Source: Corallococcus coralloides DSM 2259
GTDB taxonomy: Bacteria > Myxococcota > Myxococcia > Myxococcales > Myxococcaceae
Length of the DNA stretch: 64,000 nt
Assembly (NCBI RefSeq): GCF_000255295.1
Contig: NC_017030.1
Location: 496,001 to 560,000 of the forward strand
Direction of reading: 5' to 3'
The notes beneath the pieces were generated by a model. The model searched no databases. It was not told the DNA's origin and saw nothing but the letters and a program-made list of their open reading frames with translations. Position 1 is the stretch's first letter; the number at the start of each line of letters is the position of its first letter. Of this stretch, positions 16,576 to 24,461 are shown piece by piece. A program made the position numbers and the translations under genes.

Positions 16576-16602
16576 ACGTTCCGTATAATATGTACGGAAC
16601 GT
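16576..16602 (+). promoter_or_regulatory. Antitoxin promoter with perfect 10-bp inverted repeat over the -10 box
   Basis: ACGTTCCGTA (16576-16585) and TACGGAACGT (16593-16602) are perfect reverse complements with a 7-nt spacer. A consensus -10 box TATAAT occupies 16584-16589, inside the repeat, so a bound repressor would block RNA polymerase. No good -35 box is visible. Phd/YefM antitoxins typically repress their own promoter at such palindromes. Confidence 0.7.
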
Positions 16603-16622
16603 ACGTTTCCCGAGGAACGGCC

Positions 16623-16973
16623 ATGATGGAAGTCAGCATCACCGAAGCGCGCGACGACCTGGCGGAGCTGCTCAACCGGGCGGCCTACGGGAAGGAGCGG
16701 CTCGTCCTGACCCGGCACGGCAAGAAGCTGGTCGCGGTGATTCCCTTTGAGGACCTCCAGGCGCTGGAGGCACTGGAGGACCGGCGGGACATCCAGAAGG
16801 CGGACGCCGCGCGCCGGGAGTCCGAGGGCCAGCCGCGCGTCGCGTGGAAGCAGGTAAAGGCGGAGCTGGGACTCACGAAGAAGGCGAAGAAGACGGCTAG
16901 CGGTAGATCTCCCGCCGGTGGCCCAGCTCGACGATCAACACCACGAGCCGGCCGTCCTCGACCTGGTAGATGA
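16623..16973 (+). CDS. Phd/YefM-type antitoxin
   Basis: This 116-residue protein has the Phd/YefM DNA-binding fold: MEVSITEARDDLAELLNRAA, then RLVLTRHGKKLVAVIPFEDL, then a charged C-terminal half expected to wrap the toxin. GAGGA six nt before the ATG at 16623 (second ATG at 16626) and the promoter at 16584 fix the start; an earlier ATG at 16590 lies in the promoter. The last 25 codons run antisense through the 3' end of the toxin gene and give a Pro/Arg/Gly-rich tail unlike the family. The antitoxin may once have ended near residue 91; TAG in another frame at 16898 would close it there. Confidence 0.85.
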   Translation: MMEVSITEARDDLAELLNRAAYGKERLVLTRHGKKLVAVIPFEDLQALEALEDRRDIQKADAARRESEGQPRVAWKQVKAELGLTKKAKKTASGRSPAGGPARRSTPRAGRPRPGR

Positions 16974-17169
16974 CGCGGTAGTCGCCAATGCGGATCCGCA
17001 GGTAGTCACTGCCCTTGAGCTTCTCCGCGCCCACGGGCCGGGGCTCCGTGGCCAGGGCGTCGATCCGCTTCGCGATGCGGCGCTGATGGACCGGATCCAC
17101 CGCCGCGAGCTGCTTCACGGCGGTCTGGAGGAACTCGACCGCATAGGTGGCGGAGGGCTTCGTGCTCAT
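16897..17169 (-). CDS. RelE/ParE-type toxin
   Basis: This 90-residue protein matches the RelE/ParE toxin family, which cleave mRNA on ribosomes or poison gyrase. Visible motifs are a basic helix (HQRRIAKRIDALA), the KLKGSDYLRIRIGDYRVIYQV strand block and the C-terminal HRREIYR. The arginines in RIRIGDYR and the C-terminal RREIYR fit the RelE mRNA-cleaving subgroup. It lies on the strand opposite its presumed antitoxin, tail to tail, with a 77-nt overlap. No Shine-Dalgarno site precedes the ATG, suggesting weak translation. It has no other antitoxin gene upstream on its own strand. Confidence 0.85.
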   Translation of the reverse strand: MSTKPSATYAVEFLQTAVKQLAAVDPVHQRRIAKRIDALATEPRPVGAEKLKGSDYLRIRIGDYRVIYQVEDGRLVVLIVELGHRREIYR

Positions 17170-17435
17170 GCAGGGCGGGTAGGCCCTGAGTGTCTACCTC
17201 CCCCTCCTGACATGGCGGGTTGGCAGTGGAAAGCCGAACCCTGTCGGCACACCGGCGCACAGTGTGGAGTGCAGGGCCTTACGTTTCGGGCCTCGCGCGG
17301 GGGCAAATGGCCGCTGGAGCGTTCACGGCTGGACGCTCGCGGTAGCGCGAACGGGGGTCGTTCCTAACATCGGCCCCCTGGCAGTGAGCGGTGGTTGGGG
17401 CGGTCTGGCGCGGTATGGGCGGCGGGGAGGGTGGC

Positions 17436-19028
17436 GTGAGCGAGCTACTGACGGGTGATGTGTCTTCGCGGGCGCAGGTGGGCGGTTCGGACTTCTCCCG
17501 CGACCCCGAGACCTTCGAAGCCGAGCTGGATGCGTGCCTGGAGCGCGCGCTCTCCTCCGAGACTCCCGAAGAAGAGGAGGTCGTTCCGGAGTCCTTCGCG
17601 ACCGGCCCCCTGCGCACGCTGCTCGACCTGGCCTCCACTGAGGAGTCCTGGCTCCAGTCGCTGCCGCCTCCTTCCAATGACAACGTGGAGCCCCAGCTCA
17701 CGCTGTCCGCCGAGGCCGCCAACATCGTCATCCCGGAGTGGCTGCGCGCGGATGAGTCCTCGTCCAACACTTCGCAGGAGAACTCCTGCGGCGCCGTGAC
17801 GTCGTGGGATGCCGCGCCGCCGTCTCCCGCCTGGGCCACGCCCGGCTCTCCGGCCGAGGCCTACGCGCCGCAGCCGTGGATGCCGTACGCCCCCGTGGCG
17901 CCCGAGCCTCCGCCGCCCGCCATCGCCGATGCGTCCACGCGCATCCTCGGCATGAGCCCCATGTCCTTCGTCAGCGCCGTGGCGATGGGCGCGCTCGCCG
18001 CGGGGCTCCTCGTCGTCGCGGGTCTGCGCCTCACGTCGAAGGATGAGGCGCGGCCCGCGTCGCAAGCTCAGGTCCTGATCAGCGCCGTTGGCACGCCGCA
18101 CGCCGCGGGCCTCCCGGGCACGCAGGGCCTTACCGGTGCTCAGCGGGAGACCGGGGCCGTGCAGGCCACCGCCTCGGGCGCTCAAGGCCTCGTGGGCGCG
18201 TTGCCGGGCATCCCTGGCACGCAGGGCTTCTACGGTGTTCCCGGCTCCCAGCCGGCCACGCCGGACCTCTCGCAGTCCATCGCGGGCGCCGTGAACACGC
18301 CCGCGCTGACGGACGCGCAGCGCGCCGCGCAGGCCCTCACGCCGAACACGCCCGTCCTCGCGGGCCCCACGAGCGCGGGCCTGACCACCGGCCTGCACAC
18401 GCTGGCCCCGGACCCCGCGCCGTCCACGCAGCCCGCTCCGGTGACGCCGAAGAAGGCCCCCGTGGCCCAGCGCGCGGCCACGCTTGAAGCGCCCGAGGAC
18501 ACCGGCGAGGTCCGCGAGATGTCCTTCGGCAGCGAGATCTCCGAGGAGGAGATGGCCCAGGCCCGTCAGGCCGCCGCCGAAGCCGAGGCCGAGGAAGCCG
18601 CGCAGCCCGGATCCGAAATCGACGAGGACTTCGCCCGCGAGCTCGGCTTCACCGACGATGCGGAGTCCCCGGAGGCCTCCGCTCCGAAGCAGGCCCAGGA
18701 GAAGACCGTCTACATCCCGCCGGCCCCGACCTCCGAGCGCGAGCAGCTCGTGCCCTCGGACATCACCAACGTGGTCGTCACGAACCAGCCCGCCATCGCC
18801 ACCTGCGTCCAGAACTTCAAGGCCGGCACCGCGCTGGAGAACGGCGGCCGCTTCCAGCTGCGCTGGTCCGTGGACACCGCCGGCACCGTCTCCGGCGTCG
18901 CCATGGAGACCGAAGCCCTGAAGGGCTCCCCGCTCGCCGGCTGCATCGAGGACCAGGTGCGCGGCTGGAAGTTCCCCGTGCACCGCGTCGCCATGAACGC
19001 CCCCGTGCACTACCCCTTCGTCTTCTAG
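17436..19028 (+). CDS. AgmX/PglI C-terminal domain membrane protein with collagen-like linker
   Basis: The 530-residue protein has an acidic cytoplasmic N-terminal half (to about residue 170), one membrane segment (MSFVSAVAMGALAAGLLVVAGLRL), a Gly/Pro/Gln-rich periplasmic linker with collagen-like GxY steps (LPGTQGLTGAQ), an acidic stretch and a C-terminal domain from about residue 441 (a CVQNF and GxFQLRWSVDxxG block). That end domain is the AgmX/PglI type, resembling TonB C-termini and found in myxobacterial gliding-motility and envelope proteins. The GTG at 17436 is chosen because GGGGAGGG precedes it by about five nt; a GTG at 17391 is the longer option. A specific role in motility is not shown. 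Confidence 0.8.
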   Translation: MSELLTGDVSSRAQVGGSDFSRDPETFEAELDACLERALSSETPEEEEVVPESFATGPLRTLLDLASTEESWLQSLPPPSNDNVEPQLTLSAEAANIVIPEWLRADESSSNTSQENSCGAVTSWDAAPPSPAWATPGSPAEAYAPQPWMPYAPVAPEPPPPAIADASTRILGMSPMSFVSAVAMGALAAGLLVVAGLRLTSKDEARPASQAQVLISAVGTPHAAGLPGTQGLTGAQRETGAVQATASGAQGLVGALPGIPGTQGFYGVPGSQPATPDLSQSIAGAVNTPALTDAQRAAQALTPNTPVLAGPTSAGLTTGLHTLAPDPAPSTQPAPVTPKKAPVAQRAATLEAPEDTGEVREMSFGSEISEEEMAQARQAAAEAEAEEAAQPGSEIDEDFARELGFTDDAESPEASAPKQAQEKTVYIPPAPTSEREQLVPSDITNVVVTNQPAIATCVQNFKAGTALENGGRFQLRWSVDTAGTVSGVAMETEALKGSPLAGCIEDQVRGWKFPVHRVAMNAPVHYPFVF

Positions 19029-19044
19029 CCCCCTGGACAATCAA

Positions 19045-19082
19045 AACATTCACGGATATGTATATTGACGTCCATGAATGTT
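19045..19082 (+). promoter_or_regulatory. Promoter and inverted repeat overlapping the arsR-type start
   Basis: AACATTCACGGA (19045-19056) and TCCATGAATGTT (19071-19082) are reverse complements at 11 of 12 positions, with a 14-nt spacer. TGGACA at 19034 and TATGTA at 19057 (17-nt spacing) form a candidate promoter. The right arm contains the ATG at 19074, so a bound regulator would cover the transcription start and the start codon. Autoregulation by the ArsR-type protein is likely. Confidence 0.55.
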
Positions 19083-19424
19083 GACGTCTTCCAGACCCTG
19101 GCCGACCCCACGCGCCGCCGCATCGTCGAGGCGCTGAAGGGCGGTGAGCTGTCGGTGAACGACCTGGTGGCCCGGGTGGACATCCAGCAGTCGGGTGTCT
19201 CCCGTCACCTGGGCATTCTCCAGGAGGCGGGCTTCGTCCAGGTCCGCCCCGAGGGCACGAAGCGGCTGTACTCGCTTCGCCCGGAGCCCTTTCAGGAGCT
19301 CGACGCCTGGGTCACCGGGTATCGCAGCCTCTGGGAGGCCCGCCTCGACCGGTTCGGCCAGGCGCTCGAGCGAAGACGCAAGGCACGCACGGACGTCCCC
19401 AAATCCGAGGAGGAACCCCCATGA
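19074..19424 (+). CDS. ArsR-family winged-helix transcriptional regulator
   Basis: The 116-residue protein has the ArsR/SmtB winged helix: VFQTLADPTRRRIVEALKGG, then ELSVNDLVARVDIQQSGVSRHL as helix-turn-helix, then GFVQVRPEGTKRLYSL as wing. There is no cysteine metal site, so it belongs to the non-metal-sensing group often paired with SRPBCC proteins. The ATG at 19074 overlaps the inverted repeat described separately; the leader would be very short. Its stop overlaps the next gene (ATGA), showing translational coupling. Confidence 0.9.
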   Translation: MNVDVFQTLADPTRRRIVEALKGGELSVNDLVARVDIQQSGVSRHLGILQEAGFVQVRPEGTKRLYSLRPEPFQELDAWVTGYRSLWEARLDRFGQALERRRKARTDVPKSEEEPP

Positions 19425-19909
19425 TGACCGAAACCGGCAACCGCAGCACCGTCACCTTCGACCGCGGCTATCGGGCGACGCTCGACGAGGTCTGGGAGCT
19501 GTGGACCACGAAGGACGGCTTCGAGTCCTGGTGGGGCCCGGAAGGCTTCTCCGTGAAGGTGCACGAACTGGACGCGCGTCCGGAAGGCCTGCTGCGCTAC
19601 GACATGATCGCCACCGCGCCGGAGGTCATCGAGGGCATGAAGAAGATGGGCATGCCCCTCTCCACCCCCAGCAGCCTCACGTACACGGAGCTGACGCCGA
19701 AGCGGCGGCTCGCGTACCGGCACGCGGTGGACTTCATCCCTGGCGTCGCGCCGTACACCGTCTCCACGGTGGTGGAGTTCGAGGCGAAGGACGGCATCGT
19801 GCGGATGACCGTCACGTCCGACGCCATGCACAGCAAGGAGTGGACGGAGCGGGCGTCCATGGGAATGGCGAGCCAGCTCAACAAGCTCGACAAGCGGTTC
19901 CAGCGTTAG
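19421..19909 (+). CDS. SRPBCC/AHSA1-family protein
   Basis: This 162-residue protein has the START-like helix-grip fold of the AHSA1/SRPBCC family: FDRGYRATLDEVWELWTTKDGFESWWGPEGF at the N-terminus, central strands (EGLLRYDMIAT, KRRLAYRHAVDF, VSTVVEFEAKDGIVRMTVT) and a C-terminal helix ending SQLNKLDKRFQR. Such proteins bind hydrophobic ligands in a cavity, and those paired with ArsR regulators have no settled function. A strong GAGGAGGA site precedes the tandem ATGs, and the gene overlaps the regulator by 4 nt. The cavity ligand may be the signal for the regulator; that is inference. Confidence 0.87.
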   Translation: MMTETGNRSTVTFDRGYRATLDEVWELWTTKDGFESWWGPEGFSVKVHELDARPEGLLRYDMIATAPEVIEGMKKMGMPLSTPSSLTYTELTPKRRLAYRHAVDFIPGVAPYTVSTVVEFEAKDGIVRMTVTSDAMHSKEWTERASMGMASQLNKLDKRFQR

Positions 19910-19917
19910 ATTGGCGC

Positions 19918-20247
19918 ATGGCCGCGCGGGAGGACCCAGACCCCATCGAGTTGCACCTGTGTCACCGTTGCCTGATGAGGCTGCCGGTGGACGCGGGCGG
20001 GGTGGACCTTCCGCGCCGGGTGCGTGAAGCCCTCAAGGCCCACGGCCTGGCGGACAAGACGCAGCTCATCCCCGCGTCCTGCCTGGGTCACTGCCCCACG
20101 GGGAAGGTCACCGTGCTCGTGGTCCCCGACTCCACGGCGCGGGGCACGCACGCGAAGCTCATCGACCCGAAGGAGGACGGCGAGGACCTCGCGAAACACC
20201 TGGAGGCACGGCTCGTCCGGGGCTCGAAGAAAGCCGGGCCGCCTTGA
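19918..20247 (+). CDS. (2Fe-2S) ferredoxin-like protein, thioredoxin-fold type
   Basis: About 109 residues. The sequence has CHRC near the N-terminus and CLGHCPTG in the middle, with ELHLCHRC and KVTVLVVP strands around. This four-cysteine layout is that of thioredoxin-like [2Fe-2S] ferredoxins and related small metal-binding proteins. It has no signal peptide and is likely cytoplasmic. It begins nine nt after the SRPBCC gene, so it may be in the same operon. Its last 89 nt run antisense to the 3' end of pdxA, which is unusual and may make both C-terminal tails unreliable. Confidence 0.7.
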   Translation: MAAREDPDPIELHLCHRCLMRLPVDAGGVDLPRRVREALKAHGLADKTQLIPASCLGHCPTGKVTVLVVPDSTARGTHAKLIDPKEDGEDLAKHLEARLVRGSKKAGPP

Positions 20248-21214
20248 GCAGCGCTTCCATCATGGGCACGCAGCTCGCGGTCCCCGTGCCGGCAATCGCA
20301 TAGGCGGTGCCGTGGTCCGGCGACGTGCGAGGCACCGGCAGGCCCAGCGTCACGTTCACCGTGCGCTCGAAGTCCAGCGCCTTGGCAGGGATGAGTCCCT
20401 GGTCGTGGTACATGGCCAGCACCACGTCGTACTTCGCGCCGACTTCATCGGGCCGCGCGAACAGGCCGTCCGCGGGGATGGGCCCGTGCGCATCCACCCG
20501 CTTCGCCCGTGCGAGGCGGATGGCGGGCCCAATCACCTCCACCTCCTCGCGCCCCAGCATCCCGCCCTCGCCCGCATGGGGGTTGAGCCCCAGCACGGCG
20601 ATGCGCGGCTTGCGGCCCACCACCGGCTCCAGGCTGCGCGAGAGCAACTGAAGCTGCGCCACCAGCTTCTCCACCGTCAGCAGCTTCGGCAGCGCGGAGA
20701 TGGGGACGTGGTTCGTCGCCAGCGCGATGCGCACGCGCGGCCCGTCCATCATCATCAACACGTCCACGCCGAACGCGTCCGCCAGCACCTCCGTGTGGCC
20801 CATGAACGGGATGCCCGCGCGCGAAATCTCCTCCTTCGACACGGGCGCGGTGCACAGCGCGTCCACCGTCCCGGCGCGCATCGCGTCGATGGCGGCGCGC
20901 ACGTACGCGTACTGCGCCTTGCCGCCTTCACGCGTGGGCTTGCCCGGCACGCGGTGCTTCGCCGGCAGGTGCGTCACCTCCACCACCGCCGGCCCCTCCG
21001 TGCGGCCCAGCTCCTCCAGGGCCACGCGAGGGAAGCGGCGGAAGAGGGGGAAGCCGTCCAGCGTGGGCCCGTCGCCGAAGACCACCGGCACCAGCGCGCG
21101 GCGCACCGCGGGCTTCGCCAGCGCCAGGGCCGTCACCTCCGGCCCGATGCCCGACACGTCCCCCAGCGAGATGCCCACGCGGGGGCGCGCGTCCGCCGTG
21201 GCCACCGCGCTCAC
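20159..21214 (-). CDS. pdxA: 4-hydroxythreonine-4-phosphate dehydrogenase
   Basis: This enzyme oxidises 4-phosphohydroxy-L-threonine in pyridoxal phosphate synthesis. The 351-residue protein begins VGISLGDVSGIGPEV and contains the metal-site histidines and Asp segments of PdxA (FMGHTEVLADAF; LAMYHDQGLIPAKAL; GTAYAIAGTGTA near the end). A C-terminal tail of about 20 residues, rich in Pro, Arg and Ser, extends past the usual end and overlaps the convergent ferredoxin-like gene. The GTG start overlaps the stop of the surA-type gene (GTGA), so translation is coupled. surA and pdxA are also neighbours in E. coli. Confidence 0.92.
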   Translation of the reverse strand: MSAVATADARPRVGISLGDVSGIGPEVTALALAKPAVRRALVPVVFGDGPTLDGFPLFRRFPRVALEELGRTEGPAVVEVTHLPAKHRVPGKPTREGGKAQYAYVRAAIDAMRAGTVDALCTAPVSKEEISRAGIPFMGHTEVLADAFGVDVLMMMDGPRVRIALATNHVPISALPKLLTVEKLVAQLQLLSRSLEPVVGRKPRIAVLGLNPHAGEGGMLGREEVEVIGPAIRLARAKRVDAHGPIPADGLFARPDEVGAKYDVVLAMYHDQGLIPAKALDFERTVNVTLGLPVPRTSPDHGTAYAIAGTGTASCVPMMEALLKAARLSSSPGRAVPPGVSRGPRRPPSGR

Positions 21215-22182
21215 ATCTTCACTTCGACGTTGGCCTTCGAGCGCAGCTCCTGGACGTACTGGTCCAGGAACTTCTCCGTCTTCTCGTTGAGGAGCTTGGA
21301 CTCCAGCTTGGGCTTCATCTCCTCGAAGGAGGCCACGGCCACGTTGCGGCGCTCCTCCACCTTCAGGATGTGCCAGCCGAAGTTGGTGCGGATGGGCTCG
21401 CTGACTTCACCCTCCTTGAGGTTGAAGGCGGCCTTCTCGAAGGCGGGCACCATCACGCCGCGCTTGAAGTAGCCCAGGTCGCCACCGTCCGCCGCGCTGG
21501 GGCCCTCGCTGCGGGCGCGCGCCAGGGACGCGAAGTCCATGCCCGGCCGGCGGGCCTCCTGCGCGATGCCCTCCGCCTTCTGCTTCGCGGCGGCCACCTG
21601 CTCCGGCGTGGCCTTGGCGTCCACCTGCACCAGGATGTGGCGGGCGTGCACCTCCACGTCCTCGCTCTCCATGCGCGTGTACTGCGTGTACGCGGCCTTC
21701 AGGTCCTCCTCGGTGACCTTCACCTTGGGGCCCACCTTCAGGCGCAGCAGCTTGTCGCGCACCACGCGCTTGCGGAGCATGTCCTTGTAGCCGGCGAGCG
21801 TGAAGCCCTCGTTCTTGAGCAGCTGCTCGAACTGGCTCATGTCGCTGACGTTGTTCTGCTTGAGCACGTCCTGCACCAGCTCATCCACCTCCGCCTCGGA
21901 GGTGGTGATGCCCAGCTGCTGGACCTCCGACTCCATCAGCTTCTCGCCGATGAGCGTGTCCAGCGCGGTCTTCATCAGCTGCGCGCGGGCCTCGGCGCGC
22001 TTGTGCGGGTCGATTTCGGAGTTCACGCGCTGGAGCTCCGGCGCGGCGCGCTGCTGCACCTCCGACAGCGGGATGATGTCGCGGTTCACCACCGCCGCCA
22101 CCTTGTCCACCAGCTCCGCGCGGGCGGACGTCGCCCCCGTGAAGAGCATCACCGCCGCCAGGAACGCCACCAGGTTCTTCAT
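21211..22182 (-). CDS. SurA-like periplasmic peptidyl-prolyl isomerase/chaperone
   Basis: This 323-residue protein has a signal peptide (LVAFLAAVMLFTGATSARA), a SurA N-terminal domain (VDKVAAVVNRDIIPLSEVQQ) and a PpiC-type parvulin rotamase domain (HARHILVQVDAKATPEQ through DLGYFKRG and FGWHILKVEERR). SurA escorts outer-membrane proteins across the periplasm. It has one parvulin domain where E. coli SurA has two. It is the first gene of a coupled pair with pdxA and follows a second PpiC-type lipoprotein gene 61 nt away. Confidence 0.88.
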   Translation of the reverse strand: MKNLVAFLAAVMLFTGATSARAELVDKVAAVVNRDIIPLSEVQQRAAPELQRVNSEIDPHKRAEARAQLMKTALDTLIGEKLMESEVQQLGITTSEAEVDELVQDVLKQNNVSDMSQFEQLLKNEGFTLAGYKDMLRKRVVRDKLLRLKVGPKVKVTEEDLKAAYTQYTRMESEDVEVHARHILVQVDAKATPEQVAAAKQKAEGIAQEARRPGMDFASLARARSEGPSAADGGDLGYFKRGVMVPAFEKAAFNLKEGEVSEPIRTNFGWHILKVEERRNVAVASFEEMKPKLESKLLNEKTEKFLDQYVQELRSKANVEVKM

Positions 22183-22243
22183 CGCAACGACCCTCTTGAG
22201 ACAAACGCCGGGAGCCCAACAGGCCCGCTCCCGGAAAAGTCCT

Positions 22244-23251
22244 TCACTTCGCCGCCTGCGGCGCCGGCCGCCCGCGGATGGTCTGCAGCGTGGCCTCGTT
22301 CACCACCACCTGGGCCTTGTCGCGCAGCTCCTTCTCGAAGGCCTCCTGCGCCGCCGCCCGCTTGGCCTCCAGCAGCCGCCCCTCCACCTTCGAGCGCACC
22401 TCCACCAGCTCCCGCTTCCTCGCCGACCTGCGCTCCAGCACCTTGAACAGGTGGTAGCCGTACTCCGTGGACACCACGTCCGAAACCTGCCCCACCCCCA
22501 GCTTGAATACCACCTCGTCGAAGGCCGGAGGCATCTGTCCCCGGGGGAAGAAGCCCAGGTCGCCCCCCACCTTGGCGTCCGCGCTGAGCGAATAGCGCCG
22601 CGCGAGGTCGGAGAACTTCTTGCCCGCCTTGAGCTGCACCTGGAGCCTGCGCGCCTCGTCCAGCCCCTTCACCACCATCTGCGCGGCGTGGACCTCCTCC
22701 GGCTCCTGGAAGTCGGCCTCGTGCGCCGCGTAGTACGCGCGCAGCTCCTCCTCCGTCACCGCCACGCGCGAATAGACGTGGTTCGTGAAGAGCTTCTCGA
22801 TGGTGAGCCGGCTCGCCTCGCGCGCGCGCAGCTCCGCCATGGACAGCTGCCCCTGGGCGAGCACTTCATTGAAGTTGCCCGCGGGGTAGTCGCCGGACAG
22901 CCGCAGCACGCCGCGGTCCACCTCTTCGGGCGTCACGGCGATGTTGTTCTGCTTCGCCGCCTGGAGCAGCAGCATCCGCTTCACGAGCGTGTCCACGAGC
23001 GCCCGCTTGAAGGGCTCCACCTCTTCCGGCGTGGGCTCCGGCCCTTCCGTGGTGGCCAGCTCCCGCGCCAGCTCCTGTTCGAAGTCCGCCCGGCTGAGCG
23101 ACTCGCCGTTCACGGTGGCCACCACCGTGGGGTCCGGCCCCTCCTGGGCCTGCGGCCGGCAGCCCGTCAGCCCCAGGACTCCCAGGGCGAGGCCCAGGCT
23201 CAGGACGACGGACCACGGCATCGGGGAGGCGCGGAAGGAAGCGGGACGCAT
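22244..23251 (-). CDS. PpiC-type peptidyl-prolyl isomerase lipoprotein
   Basis: The 335-residue product has a lipoprotein signal peptide (LGLALGVLGLTGC) and then a SurA_N-like helical region (VATVNGESLSRADFEQELA) and a parvulin domain (HAAQMVVKGLDEARR, GGDLGFFPRG, YGYHLFKVLERR). It resembles PrsA-like foldases attached to a membrane. I chose the ATG at 23251 because the signal peptide begins just after it; a longer frame to 23383 has no support. It is likely co-transcribed with the SurA-like gene and pdxA. Confidence 0.86.
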   Translation of the reverse strand: MRPASFRASPMPWSVVLSLGLALGVLGLTGCRPQAQEGPDPTVVATVNGESLSRADFEQELARELATTEGPEPTPEEVEPFKRALVDTLVKRMLLLQAAKQNNIAVTPEEVDRGVLRLSGDYPAGNFNEVLAQGQLSMAELRAREASRLTIEKLFTNHVYSRVAVTEEELRAYYAAHEADFQEPEEVHAAQMVVKGLDEARRLQVQLKAGKKFSDLARRYSLSADAKVGGDLGFFPRGQMPPAFDEVVFKLGVGQVSDVVSTEYGYHLFKVLERRSARKRELVEVRSKVEGRLLEAKRAAAQEAFEKELRDKAQVVVNEATLQTIRGRPAPQAAK

Positions 23252-23441
23252 GCGCGGAGGCCTCGGGGGAGGGGACAGGGGACCTTCCACGGTGGTGCCG
23301 GGCCGCTGGGCTTTCAAGCGGGACGTCACGGCCGGGATGGGAAGCGAACGGATGGGCCCATGGGACGGCCTTCCGGGTAGCACGCCAAGGCGGGCCCGGA
23401 CAACCCGCGCCCCGGGAGGGCTTCCCCCTGGAGCGGGGTGG

Positions 23442-24461
23442 CTAGAGCGGGGTGGCGTTGGAGGACAGGAAGGCCTCTACCTGGGGAAAGATTTCGTCCG
23501 GCGCCTTGCGGCCCAGAATCAGGTCCGCGTGGCCGTAGTCCGCCGCGAAGCCGTGGCCGCGCCCGGCGACCAGCATCTTCACGGGGCCGCCCAGGTGCTC
23601 CTTCGCCCGGGCCACCGCCAGCGGCGGCGCGAGCAGGTCCCGGCTGCCGGCGATGAGCAGGAAGGGAATCTTCACCCCGGCGAGCGGCTCCCGGTAGTCG
23701 AAGCTGCCGTCGAACGTGGTGAACTGGCTGGTGGTGATCCACCGGGCGAACTGCCGTCCCACGCCCCCGGCCACGTCCGCCGGCACGTTGGCCAGCGCCC
23801 AGCGCACCACCTGCGGATCCATGTTGTCCGCCAGCATCATGTACCGGGTGAGCGGCCCCGGAGGCGCCCCGAAGAAGGCGATGCTGGTGACGCGCCGGGT
23901 GGGGATGACCTTGAGCTTGAGCACGGGCTCGACCCGCTGCACGAACGCTCGCAGGCCCGGCTGCACCGCGAAGGTGAAGGGCGCACCCAGGGACACCGCC
24001 GCCTTCACCGGCGCCTGGGGGTTCCTGGCCAGGTGGGCGTAGAGCATCAGGCCGCCCTTGGAGTGGCCCACCCAGAGCACTTGCTGGGCACCGGTGGACA
24101 TCACGGTGCGCAAAGCCGTTCTCACGTCGTGCTCGGCCTGGTCGTCAAAGTTCCAGTCCGCGCAGGCCCCGGCGAGCCCCCGGCCGCGCAGCTCGATGAC
24201 CCAGGTCTCGAACCCCGCCCGCGCCAGGTAGCGCGCCAGGCTGTACTGCTCGTTGAAGTCCATGTGGAAGCGGTTGGCTCCCAGCCCGTGGCACAAGAGG
24301 ACGGGCTCCGCGAACCGGCGCTCTCCCCGAGGGTGGTAGCGCCCCAGCGCGATGGCCGCTCCGTCGTCCGTGGGCACCCGGTACAGCTCATCCGGCTTGA
24401 ACGAGAGGGTCAGCAACCCCTCCTTGCTCCGCTCCACCGCCTTGGTGAAGAGGTCCGCCAT
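23442..24461 (-). CDS. Alpha/beta hydrolase
   Basis: About 339 residues. The hydrolase fold is visible: oxyanion-region PVLLCHGLGANRFHMDF, the nucleophile elbow GHSKGGLMLYAHLA, and a distal Asp (LIAGSRDLLAPPL) and His (VAGRGHGFAADYGH). The GxSxG type with an extended cap is common in lipases, esterases and polyhydroxyalkanoate-related enzymes; substrate unknown. No clear signal peptide. The start could be the ATG at 24461 or the in-frame GTG at 24500; neither has a strong ribosome binding site, though the ATG reads more naturally. Confidence 0.82.
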   Translation of the reverse strand: MADLFTKAVERSKEGLLTLSFKPDELYRVPTDDGAAIALGRYHPRGERRFAEPVLLCHGLGANRFHMDFNEQYSLARYLARAGFETWVIELRGRGLAGACADWNFDDQAEHDVRTALRTVMSTGAQQVLWVGHSKGGLMLYAHLARNPQAPVKAAVSLGAPFTFAVQPGLRAFVQRVEPVLKLKVIPTRRVTSIAFFGAPPGPLTRYMMLADNMDPQVVRWALANVPADVAGGVGRQFARWITTSQFTTFDGSFDYREPLAGVKIPFLLIAGSRDLLAPPLAVARAKEHLGGPVKMLVAGRGHGFAADYGHADLILGRKAPDEIFPQVEAFLSSNATPL

